A stretch of 64,000 bases of DNA from Erwinia pyri (GTDB taxonomy: Bacteria > Pseudomonadota > Gammaproteobacteria > Enterobacterales > Enterobacteriaceae), in NCBI RefSeq assembly GCF_030758455.1, contig NZ_CP132353.1, forward strand, positions 3,534,001 through 3,598,000. Reading direction: 5' to 3'. The position numbers were made by a program, and so were the translations under genes. Below, in pieces: positions 44,114-52,825 of this stretch (the stretch's first letter is position 1; each line of letters opens with the position of its first letter). The notes beneath the pieces are model-generated. The model made no database searches. It had not been told where the DNA came from and saw only the letters and a program-made list of their open reading frames with translations.

Positions 44114-44851
44114 CTACGCCCGCCAGAGGCAGCTGCCGCCCTTTTTCATCACTAAGTCCAGACGCGCTTCGTGGGCGCTGATTTCAGCCTCGCTCGCAGC
44201 CAGAACGCGCAGACCTGAAGCAGGACGGGTGATGCGGTGAACGGTATCGCCATTGCTCTGCTGCTGCTGATCCCCCTCCATTGAGAAGGTCAGCGACGTT
44301 TGTCCGCCGGTCATCGCCAGGAACACTTCGGCCAGAATTTCGGAGTCGAGCAGAGCGCCGTGCAGGGTTCGCTTGGTGTTGTCTATTTCATAGCGTGAGC
44401 AGAGCGCATCCAGGCTGTTACGCTTGCCGGGAAACATTTTTCGCGCCATCGCCAGGCTGTCGGTGATCTGGCAGAAGGTCTCCGTCTTGGGAATATTGCG
44501 GTTCAGCTTGCTGAACTCATAGTCCATAAAGCCGATATCGAACGAGGCGTTATGGATCACCAGCTCCGCACCGTCGATATAGGCGATAAACTCGTCGGCA
44601 ATCTCGGCAAAAGAGGGCTTGTCCGCCAGAAACTCGTCGGCAATCCCGTGAACGCCGAAGGCTTCAGGATCCACCAGCCGATCGGGTTTCAGATAGACAT
44701 GGAAGTTATTGCCGGTCAGACGGCGGTTAACCACCTCCACAGCACCGATTTCAATAATGCGGTGCCCTTCATAGTGCACCCCAATCATATTCATACCGGT
44801 GGTTTCGGTATCAAGGACGATGATCCTGTCAGAAGATTTTTGTAGGCTCAT
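44114..44851 (-). CDS. dnaQ: DNA polymerase III epsilon subunit (proofreading 3'-5' exonuclease)
   Basis: 245 residues from the ATG at 44851 (MSLQKSSDRIIVLDTETTG). DEDD-type exonuclease: Asp/Glu in VLDTETTG, Asp in HNASFDIGF, His/Asp in HGALLDSEILAE. The linker with the QQQQ stretch and the alpha-binding tail ending KKGGSCLWRA are kept. In E. coli dnaQ and rnhA are divergent neighbours sharing a promoter region. Here 5.9 kb separates them, with dnaQ downstream of a molybdoenzyme operon on the same strand, so its promoter must differ. Confidence 0.97.
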   Translation of the reverse strand: MSLQKSSDRIIVLDTETTGMNMIGVHYEGHRIIEIGAVEVVNRRLTGNNFHVYLKPDRLVDPEAFGVHGIADEFLADKPSFAEIADEFIAYIDGAELVIHNASFDIGFMDYEFSKLNRNIPKTETFCQITDSLAMARKMFPGKRNSLDALCSRYEIDNTKRTLHGALLDSEILAEVFLAMTGGQTSLTFSMEGDQQQQSNGDTVHRITRPASGLRVLAASEAEISAHEARLDLVMKKGGSCLWRA

Positions 44852-44974
44852 GGGTGATAACTCAATGTAAGTGAAGATCTGCGCAGCCAGCTGAGGCACT
44901 AAATTAACGCACTGATGGCGCAAAGAATACCACTCGTGACCTGCGCCAGCCATGTTTCTCGCGCTGTTGAAACG

Positions 44975-45952
44975 TCAGATTTGCTCACCATTTTTTACCC
45001 TGACGATGTCAGCCATAATCGACAGAGCGATCTCGGCAGGCGTTTTGCTGCCAATCCGCAGGCCTACTGGCGCGTGGATACGGTCAAGATCGTCCCGACT
45101 CATACCGGCAATTTGCTGTAACCGCTTTCTGCGCTTTTCGCTGTTCCGCTCAGACCCCATCACACCCAGGTAAAAGGCCTGGGTATTGATCGCTTCCATC
45201 ATCGTCAGCTCATCAATACGCGGGTCGTGCGTTAATGAGACGATAGCTACGCTGGCCCCCGCGCCGTTAATTTCCAGCCAGCGCGCGGGATGCTGCGGCA
45301 CAATAGTGACATTGTCAGCGCCGGTAAAATAGCGTTCAACCTCGCTCAGGCTTTCAGAGCGGTGTTCGCAAATGCGGACATGAAAACCGAGTATCTGCCC
45401 GAGGCGGATGCATTCAAAAGCCACCGGCGAATAGCCCGCCACCAGCAGTTCCGGCACGGAACCCACCGGCAGCAGGATGCGGTCTGGTGTGATGCTTAAG
45501 AGCGGCAACATTCTCTCCGCGCCCATTACCTCAAAATCTGCCCGTTGAGTCACGACAAGCGTTTTGACCAGCCGCTGTTTGCCCAGTAATGCAGCCTGCA
45601 TCGCCTGTAACAGCGCCGCGGTTTGCTCATCGGGCGGAAGATATTCGATCACGATTTCCAGGCTGCCACCACACGGCAGCTCAACGGAGGGACGCATTCC
45701 CCCTTCGCCATAGCGAATGACCTGGCTGCTCTCGCGATAGCTTCCCGCCGAGAGCTGCGCCAGAAAATCCTCTTCGATGCAGCCACCGGAGAGCGATCCA
45801 CAATGCTCCCCTTTACTGTTCACGCTCATCATGGTGCCGGGTGCGCGGGGAGAAGAGCCATAGGTGCGTAAGACCGTACAGAGCCAGACCGGCTGCGCCT
45901 CTTTATGCCAGCGCAGCGCCTCGTTGATCACCTGTTGATCCAGTCTGATCAT
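44975..45952 (-). CDS. XdhC/CoxI-family molybdenum cofactor insertion protein
   Basis: 325 residues. The N-terminal XdhC/CoxI domain (about 10-75; AQPVWLCTVLRTYGSSPRAPGTMMSV) includes the GCIEEDF motif nearby, and the C-terminal Rossmann-like XdhC domain (about 180-320; VSLTHDPRIDELTMMEAI, YLGVMGSERN) is present. The family, including E. coli PaoD, binds the molybdenum cofactor and sulphurates or inserts it into xanthine dehydrogenase-type enzymes. Last gene of the five-gene operon; overlaps the MocA-like gene by four bases. Confidence 0.88.
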   Translation of the reverse strand: MIRLDQQVINEALRWHKEAQPVWLCTVLRTYGSSPRAPGTMMSVNSKGEHCGSLSGGCIEEDFLAQLSAGSYRESSQVIRYGEGGMRPSVELPCGGSLEIVIEYLPPDEQTAALLQAMQAALLGKQRLVKTLVVTQRADFEVMGAERMLPLLSITPDRILLPVGSVPELLVAGYSPVAFECIRLGQILGFHVRICEHRSESLSEVERYFTGADNVTIVPQHPARWLEINGAGASVAIVSLTHDPRIDELTMMEAINTQAFYLGVMGSERNSEKRRKRLQQIAGMSRDDLDRIHAPVGLRIGSKTPAEIALSIMADIVRVKNGEQI

Positions 45953-46521
45953 GTCCGCTCCTTAGCGGAGAGTGCCGCCGGATAATCCACGTCCAGCAGA
46001 CAGCCTTCATCTGTAAGCTCGATGCAATGCGTGGGAAAGTTCTGCAACAACTTTTTTGCTCCTGTGTCGCCGCTTAAGGAAGAGAGGTCGGCATAAAACT
46101 GTCGCCGAAAGCCAACCGGATGGCCGGGCTGCCCATTAATAACGGGCCGGACAAGCGGATAGTTTTCCAGCGCCTGAATAACCGCCTGGTAGCTGGTTGT
46201 CTGTAGCCACGGCATATCCCCCAGGGTAATCACCCAACCGTCATAGTCTGCACAAGCCCTGATACCGGCCGCCAGCGACTCCCCCATTCCCTGGCTTGCG
46301 CAGAGGATCAGGGACGCTTTTTCTGTAAGCTGATGGATAGCCCGATCTGAAGGTTGCGAAACCACAAATACCGGCCGCCCCGTCGCCCGTGCGTTTTCCA
46401 GCGTGTGCTGCAGAACGGGCTTGCCGTTAAGCCTTGCCAGCAGTTTATTCCCGCCGCCCGACTGACGAAAACGGCGGCCGAAACCGGCCGCCATAACCAG
46501 AATTGCACTGTTGATACTCAT
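45949..46521 (-). CDS. MocA-like molybdenum cofactor cytidylyltransferase
   Basis: 190 residues, close to E. coli MocA. Nucleotidyltransferase fold with the loop AILVMAAGFGRRFRQSGGGNK, where Lys and Arg contact CTP, and LGDMPWLQTTSY for metal. It would convert Moco to the cytosine dinucleotide form used by this class of enzyme. E. coli keeps mocA elsewhere; here it is built into the operon, ten bases after the large subunit and overlapping the xdhC-like gene. Confidence 0.87.
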   Translation of the reverse strand: MSINSAILVMAAGFGRRFRQSGGGNKLLARLNGKPVLQHTLENARATGRPVFVVSQPSDRAIHQLTEKASLILCASQGMGESLAAGIRACADYDGWVITLGDMPWLQTTSYQAVIQALENYPLVRPVINGQPGHPVGFRRQFYADLSSLSGDTGAKKLLQNFPTHCIELTDEGCLLDVDYPAALSAKERT

Positions 46522-46531
46522 GCAGAACGCG

Positions 46532-48916
46532 TTAAATTATTTTGTCGAGGGTAATGGGCAAATCCCGCACCCGCTTGCCGGTGGCGTGGAACACGGCATT
46601 ACTGATTGCCGCCGCAACGCCAACTATGCCGACCTCGCCCACCGCTTTACCGCCCATTTTGGTGGCCTGATAATCTGGCTCGCCCACATTGATTGTGGTG
46701 ATGTTGGGGACGTCAGCGTTAACCGGTATCAGGTAATCCGCCAGATTGTTATTGATTACCCTTCCCGATCTCGGGTCGACAATGCCCTCTTCCAGCAACG
46801 CCTGCCCCAGCCCCATGATCATGCCGCCAATCCACTGGCTGCGCGCCAGCGTAGGGTTGTAGAGTTGGCCGCAGTCAAAGGCGGCTACCATCCTTCTGAC
46901 CCGGACGGTACCAAAGTCTTCATCAACCGCCACTTCAACAAACTGCGCGCTCCAGCTGTGGGCTGAGAGATCTTCAGGGCGTCCCATGCTGTTCAGGCTG
47001 CCGACCATCTCATCTTTCTCTTTAGCGGAGAGATGGTCGGGGAAGGTGCCGCCCTCTACTTCCAGCGCCTCACTGCCTGCCAGCTCCAGCAGTTGGCTGA
47101 ACGAGATCTCCCGTGCGGGCGTAACGCCCATCCGAATTGCCCCCTCTCCCAGCGAAAGCTGCTCCAGGCTTGCGCCCTTCAGCGGAGAGCCTTCCAGCTC
47201 GGTTGCCAGCGCCAGCAGGCGATCCCGCATTTTATGCGCGGTGACGTTAACTGCCGCCGTGAGGTTCCCGGCCAGCTGCGATCCGCCCGCCACGCCAGCT
47301 CGCGGTAATCGCGTATCGCCAAGCTGCACCGAAATAGTTTCGGAGGGGACGTGCAAAATGTCCGCTGCGGTTTGCGCCAGAATGGTATAGGTGCCGGTGC
47401 CGATATCTGCCCCCGCGCACTGCACAATAAACTCGCCTTGCGGCGTGAGGATGATTCGTGATTCCGCAGGGAGACGGTTCACCGGATAGGTACCGGTTGC
47501 CATTCCCCAGCCGATCAGCTCCCTGCCTTCGCGCATCGACCGGGGTGCCATCGACCGCTTCGCCCAGCCAAACGCTTCTGCGCCTTTCTGGTACGCCTCC
47601 TTCAGACGGCGTGAACTCCAGGGTTTGTTCTGCTGGTAATCGTGATCCGCCCAGTTGCGCAGACGCAGCTCCAGCGGATCGATATTCAGGGCGTAGGCCA
47701 TTTCATCCATTGCCACTTCCAGCCCGAAGGCGCTGGGGTTTTCACCCGGTGCGCGCATCCAGCCTGGCGTCACGGTATTGATCGGCACGATCTGATGCTG
47801 GGCAGAGAGGTCAGGAATGGCATACATGCGGGCCGTCACATGGCTGCAGTTTTCCGCAATCATGTCCTGGAGCGACGTTTCATTAAAGCTGCGAAGAATA
47901 ATTGAGAGAATTTTCCCGTCGCGCGTCGCCCCCATCGCCAGCTGTTGTGAAGTAGCCGGACGCCCGCCCAGCCCGGTAAAGGTTTGCGGACGGGTCAGCG
48001 ACACTTTCACCGGCCGGTTGAGTTCGCGAGAGGCTACGCAGGCCAGGGCTACGTGCGTATAGGGCACCGGCTTGGAGCCAAATCCGCCGCCAACGTAAGG
48101 GGAGATAATCCGTACCTGTTCTCTCTCAATTCCCATCCATTCGGCAATTTCTACCTGCGCCCCGCTCACCCACTGGCTCGGCTCCCAGACGGTCATGCTG
48201 CCGTTATGCCAGTGGGCGATACAGGCGTGTGGCTCCATCGGCATGTTGTATTCACGCGGCGTGGTGTAACGCTCGTTAATCCGCACCTCCGATCGCACCA
48301 TTTCCGCCTGCGCCTGGCCCAGCTCAATATCCTGATCGGGCAGAGGTTTTGGTTCAGCGCCTTCGTCGGTGGCAAAAATCAGCGCAGGGGTTTCCTGATA
48401 GCTGACCTCTATCAGCGAGGCGGCATAGGTCGCCTGCTCGAAGGTTTCTGCCACCACCAGCCCAATGTTTTGCCCGTTATGCAGGATGATATCGTCCTGG
48501 ATGGGCGTGTAAGTAGACTGGGCCGCGCCGCCGTCAGCGATGGCCGTCGGCTTATTGATTTTCAGCCCGTTTTGATGGGTATACACAGCGATCACGCCGG
48601 GTACCGCCTGCGCCTTCTCGGTGGAAATATGCGTTATTCGCCCGCTGGAGATGGTGGACTGGATCACCACACCATGCGCAGCGTTTTCAATCTGATATTC
48701 AACAGCGTAAGTGGCCCGTCCGGTCACTTTCACTTCTCCGTCACCCCGCGAGCGGGGTGCGCCTAAGCCCTTGACACTCTGCGTCCGTTGCTGCCCCTGA
48801 GCGGCTGTCTCGCTGGCCTGTTGGCTCTGCGACGCCCCTTCCAGTCTCTCTTCTGCTGAACGCGCGAGGGGAGCTTGCAACACATCCCGGCGCACTGTAG
48901 TTGTCGGTTTGCTCAT
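46532..48916 (-). CDS. Molybdopterin-binding (large) subunit of a xanthine dehydrogenase-family oxidoreductase
   Basis: 794 residues. After an unusual Gln/Ala-rich N-terminal extension (about 1-45) come the aldehyde oxidase/xanthine dehydrogenase a/b hammerhead domain (VKVTGRATYAVEYQ) and the Moco-binding domain with YVGGGFGSKPVPY, APGENPSAFGLEVAMDEMA and the probable catalytic Glu in KAVGEVGIVGVAAAISNAV near the C-terminus. Closest in layout to E. coli PaoC. The substrate is probably an aldehyde or N-heterocycle; sequence alone does not decide. It overlaps the FAD subunit gene by four bases. Confidence 0.9.
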   Translation of the reverse strand: MSKPTTTVRRDVLQAPLARSAEERLEGASQSQQASETAAQGQQRTQSVKGLGAPRSRGDGEVKVTGRATYAVEYQIENAAHGVVIQSTISSGRITHISTEKAQAVPGVIAVYTHQNGLKINKPTAIADGGAAQSTYTPIQDDIILHNGQNIGLVVAETFEQATYAASLIEVSYQETPALIFATDEGAEPKPLPDQDIELGQAQAEMVRSEVRINERYTTPREYNMPMEPHACIAHWHNGSMTVWEPSQWVSGAQVEIAEWMGIEREQVRIISPYVGGGFGSKPVPYTHVALACVASRELNRPVKVSLTRPQTFTGLGGRPATSQQLAMGATRDGKILSIILRSFNETSLQDMIAENCSHVTARMYAIPDLSAQHQIVPINTVTPGWMRAPGENPSAFGLEVAMDEMAYALNIDPLELRLRNWADHDYQQNKPWSSRRLKEAYQKGAEAFGWAKRSMAPRSMREGRELIGWGMATGTYPVNRLPAESRIILTPQGEFIVQCAGADIGTGTYTILAQTAADILHVPSETISVQLGDTRLPRAGVAGGSQLAGNLTAAVNVTAHKMRDRLLALATELEGSPLKGASLEQLSLGEGAIRMGVTPAREISFSQLLELAGSEALEVEGGTFPDHLSAKEKDEMVGSLNSMGRPEDLSAHSWSAQFVEVAVDEDFGTVRVRRMVAAFDCGQLYNPTLARSQWIGGMIMGLGQALLEEGIVDPRSGRVINNNLADYLIPVNADVPNITTINVGEPDYQATKMGGKAVGEVGIVGVAAAISNAVFHATGKRVRDLPITLDKII

Positions 48917-49905
48917 GCTGTTTCTCCTGCGGCCATCAGCGCCCGGGCGATCACGCGCGGAACCAGTTTTATTTTGTGTGCATTATCAGCAAGGGGCTGA
49001 GCCTCGGCGATAACCCGCTCTGCGGCCTGGTTAATCAACGTTTCATCAAAACGCTGCCCTTTCAGCGCCTGTTCAACCGTGTGGGCGCGCCAGGGTTTGG
49101 TGGCTACGCCGCCCAGTGCAATACGGACATCCACCATGATGCCATTCTCTACCACCAGCCCAACGGCCGCACTGGCCGCTGCAAACTCATAGGAGCTGCG
49201 ATCGCGCACCTTCAGATAGGTGGAGTTTTGTAGCGCTGCGCTCTGTGGGATCTCGATTGCGGTAATCAACTCGTCATCCCCCATATCGTGCTCTTTGTGC
49301 GGAGCGTCGCCCGGCAGTAAATAGAACTGTTCAATGGGAACCCGACGCTTGATGCCCTGCGCATTTTCAAGGATGACAACAGCATCAAATGCCGTTAAAG
49401 CCACGGCCAGATCGCCCGGATAGACCGCCACGCAACTCTCGCTTCCGCCCAGAATGGCATGGCTGCGGTTTACCCCTTTCAGCGCGGCACAGCCGGAACC
49501 GGGATTACGTTTGTTGCAGTCGGAGAAAGTGTGCGGGTCACGGTAATAGCCGCAGCGGGTACGCTGGCATAAATTGCCGCCCAGGGTAGCCATATTGCGG
49601 ATTTGCGGCGAGGCAGCCTGCCACAGGCTGTCATAAATAGCGGGTGCCTGACGCTGGCACGCTTCGTGGCTCGCCAGCTCACTCATATAAACCATCGCAC
49701 CAAGCGTGATGGTCTCCTCGCTGAAGGTAATGGTGTCCATTCCGGTTAACTGTGTTACCGGGATCAATCTGGTGGGCTGAAACACGTCACACTTCATTAA
49801 GTCCAGCTGTGTGGTGCCGCCAGCCAGCAGCTGCGTGCCGGGCTGCTTTTTGAGAGCAGCCGCCTCGGTGACCGAGGCGGCGGTTTGCCAGCTAAAAGGA
49901 TTCAT
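48913..49905 (-). CDS. FAD-binding (medium) subunit with extra Fe-S cysteines
   Basis: 330 residues. FAD motifs LLAGGTTQLDLMK and ATLGGNLCQRTRCGYY are typical of CO dehydrogenase/xanthine dehydrogenase medium subunits. Between them and the C-terminal domain is a Cys-rich insertion, RCGYYRDPHTFSDCNKRNPG followed by SGCAAL and a later SCVAVYP. It corresponds to the [4Fe-4S]-binding insertion of E. coli PaoB. Four-base overlaps link it to both neighbours. Confidence 0.9.
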   Translation of the reverse strand: MNPFSWQTAASVTEAAALKKQPGTQLLAGGTTQLDLMKCDVFQPTRLIPVTQLTGMDTITFSEETITLGAMVYMSELASHEACQRQAPAIYDSLWQAASPQIRNMATLGGNLCQRTRCGYYRDPHTFSDCNKRNPGSGCAALKGVNRSHAILGGSESCVAVYPGDLAVALTAFDAVVILENAQGIKRRVPIEQFYLLPGDAPHKEHDMGDDELITAIEIPQSAALQNSTYLKVRDRSSYEFAAASAAVGLVVENGIMVDVRIALGGVATKPWRAHTVEQALKGQRFDETLINQAAERVIAEAQPLADNAHKIKLVPRVIARALMAAGETA

Positions 49906-50390
49906 GCGGACTCCTTAGCCAGCTGTTCAGCGGCTTCTTTGATCGCGTCGACGATATGCGGATAAGCGCCGCAGCGACAGAGATTGCCACTCATGTATTC
50001 GCGTATCTCACTTTCGGAGCCAGCGTGTCCCTCTTTAATACAAGAGACGGCAGACATGATCTGCCCGGGAGTACAGTAACCACACTGGAAGCCATCGTGT
50101 TTCAAAAAGCTCTGCTGCACCGCATGCAGCGTGCCGTCCGGCTTCTCAAGCCCTTCAATAGTGGTGATCTCTGCGCCTTCTACCTGTGCCGCCAGTGTCA
50201 GACAGCTCAGCACTCTACGGCCATTAACGTGCACGGTACAGGCACCGCACTGTCCCTGATCGCACCCTTTTTTGGTGCCCGACAGCGCAAGGTGCTCTCT
50301 GAGGGCGTCCAGCAAAGTGACGCGTGGGTCGAGAGAAAGGTGTTTTTCCTGCCCGTTAATCTGCAGGTTAAGGGTGATTTTATCCGACAT
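49902..50390 (-). CDS. 2Fe-2S (small) subunit of the molybdenum hydroxylase
   Basis: 162 residues with two [2Fe-2S] clusters. The plant-ferredoxin-type cluster uses KKGCDQGQCGACTVHVNG plus the Cys in RVLSCLTLA; the alpha-helical cluster uses FQCGYCTPGQ and GNLCRCGAYPHIVDAI. It resembles E. coli PaoA but lacks the roughly 50-residue N-terminal extension with a Tat signal, so this complex should be cytoplasmic. First gene of the operon. Confidence 0.9.
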   Translation of the reverse strand: MSDKITLNLQINGQEKHLSLDPRVTLLDALREHLALSGTKKGCDQGQCGACTVHVNGRRVLSCLTLAAQVEGAEITTIEGLEKPDGTLHAVQQSFLKHDGFQCGYCTPGQIMSAVSCIKEGHAGSESEIREYMSGNLCRCGAYPHIVDAIKEAAEQLAKESA

Positions 50391-50766
50391 TGCAAACTTC
50401 CCATCGTTAGGGTTGGAAAGGTTCTCAAAAGAATGTGTTGAGAGCGGGGGGTACAGTCACAATATTTATTTTTTTAGACTCAACCTTAAGGTTTAGCACT
50501 TCTGGCGTGGTCTGCCGATCTCTTTACCCGACCAACGCACAGCAAGTGACATTTTCACTGGATACGCCGGAAGGGAAGGTGTCGGCAAACATGAAATTAA
50601 AGAAGAGGTTATCAGGGCATCAGCGGCTGAATCAGCCAGAAAAAAGGCGTGCAGCTATCAGCAAAATTCGTTCATGCCGCAAGGCGCGTCCTGCAGCGAC
50701 TAATCCAGTGCTCCGCAGCGCCATTTATGTCAGACTTGCCGTTTTTACGCAGAGATCCCACCAGAA
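50391..50766. other. Intergenic region between the molybdoenzyme operon and rnhA
   Basis: About 376 bases that must carry the divergent promoters of the molybdoenzyme operon and rnhA. No regulator gene, tRNA or convincing sigma-54 element was found. Short open frames occur but lack start sites or family similarity. Confidence 0.4.
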
Positions 50767-51234
50767 ATGACCAAGCAGGTAGAAATATTCACCGACGGTT
50801 CCTGCCTCGGTAACCCCGGCCCAGGCGGCTATGGCGCAATTTTGCGCTACGGCAAGCACGAAAAAACGTTCAGTGCCGGCTATTTTCTTACCACCAATAA
50901 CCGCATGGAGCTGATGGCGGCTATCGTGGCGCTTGAAGCGCTGTCGCAGCCCTGCGAAGTGGTGCTCAGTACGGACAGCCAGTATGTTCGCCAGGGCATT
51001 ACCAGCTGGATCCATAACTGGAAAAAACGTGGCTGGAAAACCGCCGATAAAAAGCCGGTGAAAAATGTCGACCTGTGGAAAAGACTGGACAGCGCATTAA
51101 GCCATCATCAAATCAAATGGGAATGGGTAAAAGGCCATGCGGGCCACGAGGAGAACGAGCGCTGTGATGTGCTGGCCCGGGCGGCAGCTGGCAGCCCGGC
51201 GTTTGAAGATATCGGCTATCAGTCCGGATCCTGA
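50767..51234 (+). CDS. rnhA: Ribonuclease HI
   Basis: 155 residues, the E. coli length; degrades RNA in RNA-DNA hybrids. Active-site carboxylates are seen in [14 protein letters not shown] (Asp10), NRMELMAAI (Glu48), [10 protein letters not shown] (Asp70) and ERCDVLAR (Asp134). The basic protrusion ([16 protein letters not shown]) is present. The 3' end overlaps the convergent yafS by 16 bases. Confidence 0.97.
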   Translation: MTKQVEIFTDGSCLGNPGPGGYGAILRYGKHEKTFSAGYFLTTNNRMELMAAIVALEALSQPCEVVLSTDSQYVRQGITSWIHNWKKRGWKTADKKPVKNVDLWKRLDSALSHHQIKWEWVKGHAGHEENERCDVLARAAAGSPAFEDIGYQSGS

Positions 51235-51956
51235 TGCCCTGCTCCTGTGCGAAACTGACGGGTGGCCCCGACGGCCTGGCTTAATCTTTGCTTAGCGGCG
51301 GCCTTCCTGGCTGGGTTAATGATCAGCGGGAAGGTACGCTTGCGGGCCACAATGATGCTCAGGCAGCCAAGCGCAGGAAAATGCGTACTGATCACCTTCC
51401 CGCCCTGACGGTTCCAGGGCACCACCTGAAAACGGGTGCGCTGTACCACTTCGTAGTTCAACAGGCTGAGCCAGTCCATTAACCGCATCTGGGTAAACAT
51501 CCGGCTGTTCCAGGGTATACGTCGATGAATACCGGGGATCAGCTTGCCAATGCCCAGCACGCTGAAGGGGTTGAAGCCGCTAATAATAATCCAGCCATCA
51601 TCTATCAGGACCCGATCGACTTCCCGCAGGATACGGTGCGGATCGCTGCTCCAGGCCAGGCAGTGAGCCAGCAGGCAGGCATCAACGGACTTTGACTCAA
51701 AAGGCAGGCTGATGGGATCGGCCCTGACCTGCAGCGGCTCACCGCTTAATCCCACGCTAACCTGATGGGAGATAGCACAGTTTTCCGTGTCGATCTCCGC
51801 ACTCAGCGGCCCCACTTTCAGCAGGTGAAAGCCATACATCCGGGCGAGGCAGGGCTGCAGGTGTTTGTTGAGGGCATCGCGGTAAAACTCTCCCCAGGGG
51901 ATATCGGCCCAGGAGTCAGGTACCTGACGAATTTGGCGTGTTTTAGCGGGCTTCAT
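51219..51956 (-). CDS. yafS: SAM-dependent methyltransferase-like protein YafS
   Basis: 245 residues, of the class I methyltransferase fold (Methyltransf_11-like), with the post-I region [23 protein letters not shown] and [19 protein letters not shown]. The glycine-rich motif I is weak, so cofactor binding is uncertain. Function unknown in E. coli as well. Divergent from gloB with only 43 bases between starts. Confidence 0.9.
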   Translation of the reverse strand: MKPAKTRQIRQVPDSWADIPWGEFYRDALNKHLQPCLARMYGFHLLKVGPLSAEIDTENCAISHQVSVGLSGEPLQVRADPISLPFESKSVDACLLAHCLAWSSDPHRILREVDRVLIDDGWIIISGFNPFSVLGIGKLIPGIHRRIPWNSRMFTQMRLMDWLSLLNYEVVQRTRFQVVPWNRQGGKVISTHFPALGCLSIIVARKRTFPLIINPARKAAAKQRLSQAVGATRQFRTGAGHQDPD

Positions 51957-51999
51957 GCTTTACCATCTTCTTTCCATTTCGGGCAATTCAGAGGCGATG

Positions 52000-52755
52000 A
52001 TGAATCTTACCAGCATTCCGGCACTTCAGGATAACTACATCTGGACATTAAATAACGACCGGGGAGAGTGCCTGATCGTTGACCCAGGCGAAGCGGCTCC
52101 GGTGCTCTCGGTACTGGAAAAAAATCAGTGGCAGCCGGTAGCGATTCTTCTGACACATCATCATCACGACCACACCGATGGCGTGAAAACGCTGGTAGCG
52201 AGATATCCTCATTTAGTGGTGTATGGCCCGCAGGAAACAGCTGACAAAGGCGCGACGGAAATTGTTGTTGAAGGAGATAGCTTTACCCTGCTCGGTAGCA
52301 CTTTTTGCGTCTTTCATACCCCCGGCCACACTTTAGGACATATCTCATATTTTAGTGCCCCTTATCTTTTCTGTGGCGATACTCTGTTCTCTGGCGGCTG
52401 CGGACGTTTGTTCGAGGGAACACCTGAGCAAATGTTTGAATCATTTCAAAAGCTTAAAGAGCTTCCTGACGACACGCTGGTTTGTTGCGCGCATGAATAC
52501 ACATTATCAAATTTGACCTTTTCACATGCCCTTTTTCCTGGGGATAGCGAGATAGCGAGCTATTACCGTGAAATTAAAGAGTTACGGGCAAAAAAGCAGG
52601 TTTCCCTGCCCACAAAGCTGGCCACAGAGCGACGAATAAATGTTTTTCTGAGAACTCAAGAGCATGAATTGCAACGACAAATCGGTTATGAAACATCTCC
52701 ACAACATGAATGGCAAGTATTTGCAACTCTACGCGAGAAGAAAGACCGTTTTTGA
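52000..52755 (+). CDS. gloB: Hydroxyacylglutathione hydrolase (glyoxalase II)
   Basis: Second enzyme of methylglyoxal detoxification: hydrolyses S-lactoylglutathione to lactate and glutathione. Start at 52000 ([17 protein letters not shown]) gives 251 residues, the E. coli length. The dinuclear metal site is visible: [34 protein letters not shown] and CAHEYTLSN. Ends with KKDRF as in E. coli. Confidence 0.97.
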   Translation: MNLTSIPALQDNYIWTLNNDRGECLIVDPGEAAPVLSVLEKNQWQPVAILLTHHHHDHTDGVKTLVARYPHLVVYGPQETADKGATEIVVEGDSFTLLGSTFCVFHTPGHTLGHISYFSAPYLFCGDTLFSGGCGRLFEGTPEQMFESFQKLKELPDDTLVCCAHEYTLSNLTFSHALFPGDSEIASYYREIKELRAKKQVSLPTKLATERRINVFLRTQEHELQRQIGYETSPQHEWQVFATLREKKDRF

Positions 52756-52825
52756 TTTTTCGGGTTGTGTTGCTATAGACGAGCAAGTATAGTTGCTCGT
52801 CTTTTAAGCGAAGAATGACACACAC

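Noticed and set aside
46532..50390. Naming the molybdoenzyme as the xanthine dehydrogenase of the purine pathway
   Set aside because: Subunit layout and the Cys-rich FAD subunit match PaoABC-type aldehyde oxidoreductases better; the neighbourhood alone is not enough.
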